Shown here piece after piece: positions 57,401-64,000 of a stretch of DNA of 64,000 nucleotides. The DNA comes from Gamarada debralockiae (taxonomy: Eukaryota; Ascomycota; Leotiomycetes; Helotiales; Hyphodiscaceae), in assembly GCA_002803225.1 (NCBI GenBank), contig NXFV01000753.1, positions 1 to 64,000 on the forward strand, in the 5' to 3' direction. The translations under genes were made by a program, and so were the position numbers. The notes under the pieces were generated by a model. It worked only from the letters and a program-made list of their open reading frames with translations, was not told the origin of the DNA and did no database searches. The first letter of the stretch is position 1; the number at the start of each line of letters is the position of its first letter.

Positions 57401-59780
57401 CAAGCTCGAAGCCTCCTTGTCTGGGACAGCAACATCTGGATGATCTGTCGAACGCTCAACCTCATCGGTTTTAATCTTCTTGCCAATGAAATGGGAGTAC
57501 AATTCAGTCTGGGAGATCAAGAAGTTGAGTTTTCGCTTCTGTCTGTTTGCTTCTCGATCTGCTTCGGCCTTCTTTGCGTTCTCAATCTCCTGTTTCTCGG
57601 CTGCTCGTCGAAGATCACGCTCTTCTCGCTCATTGCGCTTCCAGAAGGACATCATCTCTCGCATGACACGCTTTGCTCTGGCCTGGAGATCCTTCGTACC
57701 CTTATTCGTGCGAAGCTGCCATCGCTTGGCTTCTTTCGATGCTAAAATAGCTGTCTTCTTCAAATTCGATGATCTGATCGCATATGAATCTCCTGCAATC
57801 TTGTACACCTTGTTGACATCCTTTCTTGCCATATCACGCCATATTTGATCGTAAATCTGATTATATCCTTTAGAAACGAATGGTTCGAAGGTCGCTGGAG
57901 ACTCTTCGCGGGATTCTTTGGGTTCCTTGGTATTGAGCTTGATTCTGATCTTTGCTGGTTCTTCCTTCAGCGAGGGAAGTTGAGGGGGTTCCTCTCCAGC
58001 ATCGATCGCGGCCTGGGCAGCTTCTGCAGAGTCCTTCTCGGCTTGCTTCTGCTCCTTGGACTTTCGTAACCGTCCCCCACCACCTCCACGCTTGGTCTTT
58101 GGCTTGGGCTCTGGGTCATTAGCCGTAAATGTGGACATCATTCCTCCAGCGAAGTTCGGTTCCAGTGGCGAGACTGCTCGGATCTCAGGACCCTTGTCAC
58201 CTCGTGCGAGAATGATCTTTGTCTGCTGGGCCTTTTTCTCAGCTCGTTGTGCCTCCTTGATGAACTTCTGTCTTTCGACCTCGTCCTCAGCCGCTTGTGC
58301 CTTGGCCAATGCAACTTCCTTTTGTTCGATCTGCGAAGCGACCGTCTTCTCTCTGCGACGCTTTCTCTGCATATCCTTCTTCCGCTCTTTCTCGGCTTGG
58401 ACTTCCTTTTCTTGCACAGCTGTGATCGCATCGTCTGCATAGATGTCTCTGTAGCGCTGCTCGCCCATAGTTGCATGTTGCCCAAGCTTCGCAGCCATCT
58501 TGTCGGAAAACAGTGTCCGCCGTTGCTTGGTCTTGGCTATCTCGACAGTGTCGACATCCAACTTCCGCTTCAGACTCCGTGCTTGGAACACCTTCTTGTC
58601 CTGGTCGAAATCAGACAAGTCGATGTCACTCGCCTCCGCGTCGATTTTGGCCATCGCGTTTTGTATCTCCTTCTCCTCATCCTTGGACAGAATTTTAAGT
58701 TTCGGGGAGCTCTTTGGGGAGTTCTTAGGCTTGGGCTCACCATTTGCCCTCCGCTTCGCTGGAACTCGAGGTGCTGTGGATTTGGGAGCGGGAGTTGGTG
58801 CTGGCGCAAGCGAAGAGTGTCGGGAGCTATCTGACATAGGCTCAGCCTTGGCTACTGAAGGTATTGATTGTCGTGAGGGTTTTCGAGGTTTCGCAGTAAC
58901 GGGTGTAGGGGTAGGGGCTCGTGGAGGAGCAGGGTCGGCGTTGGAAAGGATACTCGAGAAGGCCATTGGGTCTGCGGGTCTGCTTGGGGTCTGATGATTT
59001 CGCAAGTTAGTTTTGACCTGGGAAGGTTGGTGAGGAAGATATTTACCACTGCCGGAGCCGCAGGTTCTTGCTTGATAACTGGTCCTCCCATACCGACCCC
59101 ATTATGTCGCATGACTGGGGAAGTCATCGAAGCCATCCGTGGCGATGGGGATATCCGTTGCGGATGAGAATGTGAGATGGGCGACCGCGGTGGAAAAGTT
59201 GCTGTAACGGGCGAGGTGTAATTCCCGTTGTAATAATTCTGTGGTTCGGGAGGAGCTTGAGGATAGACGTAAGGCTCTCGACTCTGCAAAATTATCTCAG
59301 TAAATTGAATGCGGAAGGAGTTTGTACGTGCTATCTCCGATCTCTTACCTGAGGTGTATGAGATTGAGGCTCATGCCATGGAATATTTTCTGCCGGTTGT
59401 CTATCGCCAGAGTCGGATGTAGGGTCGTAGTAATTGCTCGTGGGTTTGTCGCGCGGCGTAGGCTGATATTCATTCGCATACGCAGACGAAGGAGCCAATG
59501 TTCGCGGTGATGCAGGAGGCCCAGGAATGTGAGAAGTTGTTAGCATGGGCAGCGGAGCAGGTGTTGGCGGATGGTATGGATCATTGAACTGTGGTCGTGG
59601 ATGGGAGTTGGTTGGAGAATAAGGTGAGCGAAAGTCTGATTGTGTCGGTGATCTGGTATCGTAGGGTCGAGCGTTTGAGTTGCTCGCTCCGTTCATCCTC
59701 TCTCGTCTTACTCCTTCCTCGTCTTCCTCCACCGGCCGCTGCATCACAGTTGAGTGATACAACGAGTCCATGTCCATCAA
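54455..59780 (-). CDS. INO80: INO80 chromatin-remodelling ATPase
   Basis: Four exons: 59780 to about 59350, about 59285-59047, about 58991-54705 and about 54625-54455, giving about 1,700 residues. The N-terminus is Pro/Ser-rich and disordered. The DBINO region follows ([20 protein letters not shown], ...[20 protein letters not shown]). The SNF2 motor has [11 protein letters not shown] (P-loop), [25 protein letters not shown] (DEAQ box, as in INO80 and SWR1), [20 protein letters not shown], a long INO80-type insertion, then [38 protein letters not shown] and [16 protein letters not shown]. The last exon ends in a Lys-rich tail ([18 protein letters not shown]). It slides and edits nucleosomes in the nucleus during transcription and DNA repair. 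All frames are open. It is conserved core genome. Confidence 0.96.
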
Positions 59781-61398
59781 CTTGCGCCTACAACTCTCGA
59801 GGCGACAATGTTTCTGTATTACCGATCCATAGGAGGTTCAACGTCGCAGAGTCGTTGGAATTGGTTGGATGGGGGACGTCGATCTTATTATTGGTGAATT
59901 ATCACGGTCGTCAAAAGTATTCGCGGTTGTAAAGGAACGGCAGGTTTTATGTTGGACACTCGAATGGTGATGAAAAAGAGGGCCGGATGATGGGAAGAAG
60001 GAATGACACTCGATGGCGTGCAATCTCTGGGCGTTGGGTTTCTCAGCCGCGGAGTCGGGGGACTGGGCAATGTGTTCAATATGTAGCTTCTCTTTAAAAG
60101 TACAGTATCACGGCTGACTGCTGGGTTGTGGGAAGTTTGGAAGTCGCGACGGCGATGCACATGTGGTATTATTACGAGTGATGATGGGAATAGGGAAGGA
60201 TGTGAATTAATGGCCGATGGGGAATTATGTTCTTCTGCACAAAGCCGCGCCCCAATAACAGATGTGCTGCTCGGTTCACGCCCCCATCTGGAGGAACGCG
60301 ATTATTGAAGAACTGAGATGACGACTGACTGATGAAGACAACCCGACTGTTATTGGCTATATACGGAAATACCCCTATTAATGCTCGTTTTGGGGGGGAT
60401 ATACTGTATTTATCTCAGTGTTAATCATTTCATCTTCTTTCCTTACAACTTTTCATGTGGTTTTGATGGTGATGCGGCTTTTCCGTTCTTGTCTTCTGGT
60501 GTCTCTTTTTTTATCATTTCCTCCTCAACCCTTCTACTCGTCCATGATCGTTCCCAAAGTTTACCGAGCGAGCGAGCGAACGAGCGGGTGTGGATTTGGA
60601 AGGTGCGCTAACCCGTAAGGCTTTGGTTGCGGATAATCCTGGCCATTTGATGAGTTTTCTCTTTCTTCAGCTGGGATGTAACCGGAACTCTAAATTTTTT
60701 GGTGCTTATCGTTTTGCATCCTGTAGGCGCTGTTTAATCCGTATTATCCATAGAACGAGAAAAGTTATTTCACGCCGTGACCGGGTCTGCTATGGTTTGC
60801 CAAGGTAAGACCTTTTTTGGGTGGTGATGATGGATGTGAGAAATCGCCAGCGCGCTGAACAGATCTCTCCGCCAAACTTCGGCCCCACGGGCTCATCGAA
60901 ACCACTCGTGTATGTAGGCCGTCATCTTTGGATTTCGAGGGGAACACACCCGTAGATAGAGTAATGAAATTACATTATTACAAGGAATTGCCTGAAATAT
61001 AAAACTTGCTTCCAAATGAACGATTGCGATGTGCTGGCAGAGATCCAAGGCGGTGCGAACAAAAATTCATCGATCAGGAGAATATCTGTGATCAGCAGCA
61101 TCATTTGATTGCAGCCCGGTCACATGGATCTCACAAACACGATAATCTTTAAGTCTCAATTTTGCCTATATTTAATATCGACAAAACTCAGCTAAAAACA
61201 AGGACGCCTCTAAAGCACAAGCATTCTATCCCACCAAAGGCCATTTCCATCACGCAGCAGCAGATGCTCGCTGGACCCCCTGAGAAGATCCTAGGTCTCA
61301 GCATCCAAACCACCAACATGTAGGATATATAGCCTGTCATCGCCCAATAATGCATGCATCAACTTTTCTCTTCTCAATCTCAACCCCATTCAGTCAAT
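59781..61398. other. Long spacer between INO80 and ARB1
   Basis: Holds the INO80 promoter and 5' leader (just above 59780) and the ARB1 3' region (just below 61399). A GCGA-type microsatellite lies at 60565-60586. ORFs here are short and unrecognised. Confidence 0.6.
60565..60586. repeat. GAGC/GCGA tetranucleotide microsatellite
   Basis: About five imperfect copies of GAGC in a non-coding spacer. Confidence 0.8.
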
Positions 61399-63406
61399 TT
61401 AGACGGCACCGGTAGACATCATCTTCTTCCTCAAGTGGTTCTTGTATTCTCCGATTGAGCCGTCCCATCGGCGGATCGTTTGGTTCTCGCATACCATGAT
61501 GTCCTTTGCGATCTTGTCGAGCAATCTGGGGCACATTAGTAGGAGGTTGGAAGGAGACTGTGGGAAACGGCGTACCTGAAATCGTGAGACACAACCACTA
61601 CACCACCAGTGAACGCGTTGATAGCATCTGCCAGACTGTCAATCGTAGGAATATCCAAACCGTTGGTAGGTTCGTCCAACAACAGCATATTAGGTGCATC
61701 GATAGCCAAGAGAGCGAAAACAATTCTGGATTTCTGACCCTCGGACAGAGTACCCATCAAAGCAGTTTGGGAGTCTCCGCTAAGACCGTATTTGCCGAGC
61801 TGTTGTCTCCAGTATTGGTAATCTTGGGACTTGTCGGAGTACTTGTCTCTAACGAAGTCGAGAGCAGACTTGGTGAGATCCAATTGTTCGGCAGAGTGTT
61901 GAGAGTAGACACCCATCTTCAAGTGAGTGTGTCGGGAGACTTGACCGCCGGTAGGTGAGAGCTTGCCGGTCATGAGACGGAGGAGAGTTGACTTTCCAAC
62001 ACCATTGGGTCCGACCAATGCTGTTCGAGAGTCCATGTCCACACCGAGATCGAGGTGCCTGTAGAGGTCGTCCTTAGGGTTCCCGGTGTATGAGAAAGTA
62101 ACATCATCGAATGACAAGACAGGGGGTGGGAGTTTCTCGACATCTGCGAATCTGAATGTGAAGACACGATCTTGCTCAACGGGCTTGATAAACCCATCTG
62201 CCTCCATCTTGTCCAAGATCTTTTGTCGGGACTTGGCTTGTCTGACTAAGTTGGCATATGTACCAGCTGAAGCGATGAACTTCTTGATGTGAACGATTTC
62301 GTCCTGTTGCTTTTGGTAGGCCTTCATCTGGTTGACCTCTTGTTCGGATCGAGTCTTCGAGTAAGAGTCGTAGTTACCACCATAGTAGATGAGTTGCTTC
62401 ATGCGCATATCGATCATGTTTGTGCAGACACCGTTGAGGAAATCCATGCTATGGGAAACAAGAACAAGAGTGCGGTCCCACTTCTTGAGGTATTCTTCGA
62501 GCCACACACAAGCCTCCAAGTCTAAATGGGCAGTTGGGTCATCGAGAAGGAGGAGCGAAGGTTTGACGAACAGAGCTTTGGCCAAAGCCACACGCATACG
62601 CCACCCACCAGACATGTCCTTTGTCTTCTTGTGAATTGTTGTCTTGTTGAATCCGAGACCAGTGAGAATGAGGGAAGCACGGGTGGAAAAGGTAGAGGGG
62701 TCCATTGTCTCCATACGCTGCGCATATTGTTAGCAGTGTTCTAGAATTATTTCATGCCAAGACTAACCTCGTAGAGATCCATGAGAAGCGGTGACTCTGG
62801 TCCTTCGTCTTCGAGAATTTGTTCTGCTAGCTTGTCAAGTCTCTCCATCTCATTCTCTGCCTCCTTGACGACCCACTCCAAAGCCCCCAAGTCGCTAGGA
62901 GGAGCACCCTCGTTGAGTAAGTAGATGTCAACATGGTCCGGGATGGGGTATTCTCGCTTGTCGATGGCCTTCAAGAGGGTCGACTTTCCACAACCGTTCT
63001 CACCAAGGAGACCATATCGACGACCGTATGTAAGTTCCATCGTGGTATCTGAGATGAGGACTCGGCCGTGGAAAACCAAAGAAACGGAGGTAATCTTGAC
63101 ATCCCGACTCTGCTTCAGCGAGCTGAGTACACCAGTAGTGACTCGATCGGAGAGACCATGCTTGTCCATTTGATCTGCCAGTCTCTTAACCTCATCCAAC
63201 TTCTTTCCAGATGTCGCAGGCTGGTCATCATCGGGGACGGGGTTTCCATCGCCATCGAGAAGAGGAGGGGTCTCGTCACCAGCGACGGATGAGGCGCCAG
63301 AAGCGTTCTTGGATCCAGCCTTTGATCGGGAGGCAACAGTCTTCTTGGGAGCTTTTCCTTCGGCGGCTCTCTTGGCCTCACGGGCGGCTTTTGATGCGGA
63401 AACCAT
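61399..63406 (-). CDS. ARB1: ABCF ATPase ARB1 (ribosome biogenesis)
   Basis: Three exons: 63406 to about 62770, about 62717-61576 and about 61528-61399, giving about 630 residues. The start [18 protein letters not shown] is the usual Arb1 N-terminus; the ATG at 63415 adds three residues. Domain 1 has [12 protein letters not shown], the signature [16 protein letters not shown] and Walker [19 protein letters not shown]; the DDPTAHLD variant is normal for Arb1. Domain 2 has [27 protein letters not shown] and [14 protein letters not shown], then the switch [14 protein letters not shown]. There are no membrane helices, as in all ABCF proteins. It works in the cytosol and nucleus on 40S and 60S ribosome maturation. 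It is intact and belongs to the conserved core. Confidence 0.96.
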
Positions 63407-64000
63407 TTTGACCACTTTGAGTTGTTGTTGTGTCGAGATGGAAGTTCGTAGGTTCGTTCGAATTCCTAATCGTCGATGGTGGGGATTGAGAAATCTTTGG
63501 TGGGGCTGCAGGCTGTGATTTCGCGCTAGGCGGTGGCGAAGGTTTTTGAAATGTTGCGGCGAAGAGAAGAACGACAGTCCAAATTTGATTTGAGAAGAAA
63601 GGATATCGGAGAAGAGGTAGGGAAGAAATAGCTTCCCGGATCAATTGTAAATTCTTCACCAGCTTTGAAGATTCGGGATTCACCGCAATCTCTCCACACT
63701 TCCCCAAAGTTTGGTGAGAAATTTCTCGCTGAATGACGCTGATCACGTGAAGACAAGATGACTCAGCCCGGTTACCACCTCGGGTGCTTTCCCCAAAAAA
63801 TCTCGATCAGGTCGATCTTTCAACACCAAACGTTGCATTTTGTGACTTGGAGTGTAAAGAGGCGTGGACTTTCAATATTCAATAAAACGATAGAAAATTA
63901 TTGCCTTCCTGACGAGCCGAGGTAATGCTCACTCTACCTCAAGCAGTCCTTCAGAGCTCGTTCTTTAACTGGCTGCTGCTCAACCTGGTCTGGAGAAACT
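63407..64000. other. ARB1 upstream region to window end
   Basis: Contains the ARB1 promoter and leader. Small minus-strand ORFs at 63378-63756 overlap the leader and have no recognised domain. Nothing can be assigned to the last 230 bases. Confidence 0.55.

Noticed and set aside
56783..57745. 320-codon plus-strand ORF inside INO80
   Set aside because: It lies antisense to the conserved SNF2 and DBINO coding sequence and has no domain; it is a shadow frame.

Overview
The window is nuclear DNA of a filamentous ascomycete (Pezizomycotina; Helotiales/Leotiomycetes is a guess from protein style, not proven). The evidence is short spliceosomal introns of about 45-75 nt with GT..AG ends and CTAAC/CTGAC branch points, many multi-exon genes, fungal-specific families (Zn2Cys6 regulator, Fig1, FAS1, ankyrin/CorA-like fusion, DUF3505-like protein), and one-base frameshifts and stop codons in several accessory genes. 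Most exon joins given here were made by hand from splice signals, reading frame and family knowledge; no alignment was run.

Layout. 0.1-5.2 kb: a minus-strand AAA-ATPase-like/PD-(D/E)XK gene and small hypothetical genes. 5.8-6.4 kb: a diverged palindromic repeat family. 7.0-8.7 kb: a Zn2Cys6 transcription factor. 9.2-11.9 kb: a broken Atg22-like transporter gene. 13.1-16.9 kb: an intact hydantoinase/oxoprolinase-DUF917 fusion gene. 17.0-17.5 kb: a MITE-like element. 17.6-30.3 kb: a carbohydrate block holding a GH43-like protein, a broken 2-oxoglutarate oxygenase, a secreted FAS1 protein, a GH27 alpha-galactosidase and two tandem alginate-lyase-superfamily genes. 31.9-45.5 kb: a rearranged accessory zone with two fragments of an MFS transporter on either side of a 10-kb block. 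That block holds a Fig1 gene, a large ankyrin/ubiquitin-like/CorA-like gene and a decayed DUF3505-type ORF. Remains of a zinc-type dehydrogenase and a tyrosine phosphatase follow. 47.1-53.9 kb: an orphan 555-residue protein with a possible dioxygenase core, a seven-helix receptor and an SDR. 54.5-63.4 kb: conserved housekeeping genes, the INO80 chromatin remodeller and the ABCF ribosome-biogenesis ATPase ARB1.

How it fits together. The secreted proteins at 17.6-30.3 kb plausibly serve extracellular polysaccharide breakdown. The right end is core genome. The middle is a zone of gene decay and insertion. The signals most worth checking are two unrelated genes carrying introns with matching ends (introner-like), the apparent MFS gene split by a 10-kb block, the ankyrin/ULD/CorA-like fusion with a candidate 25-nt intron or frameshift, and the orphan protein at 47.1-48.8 kb.
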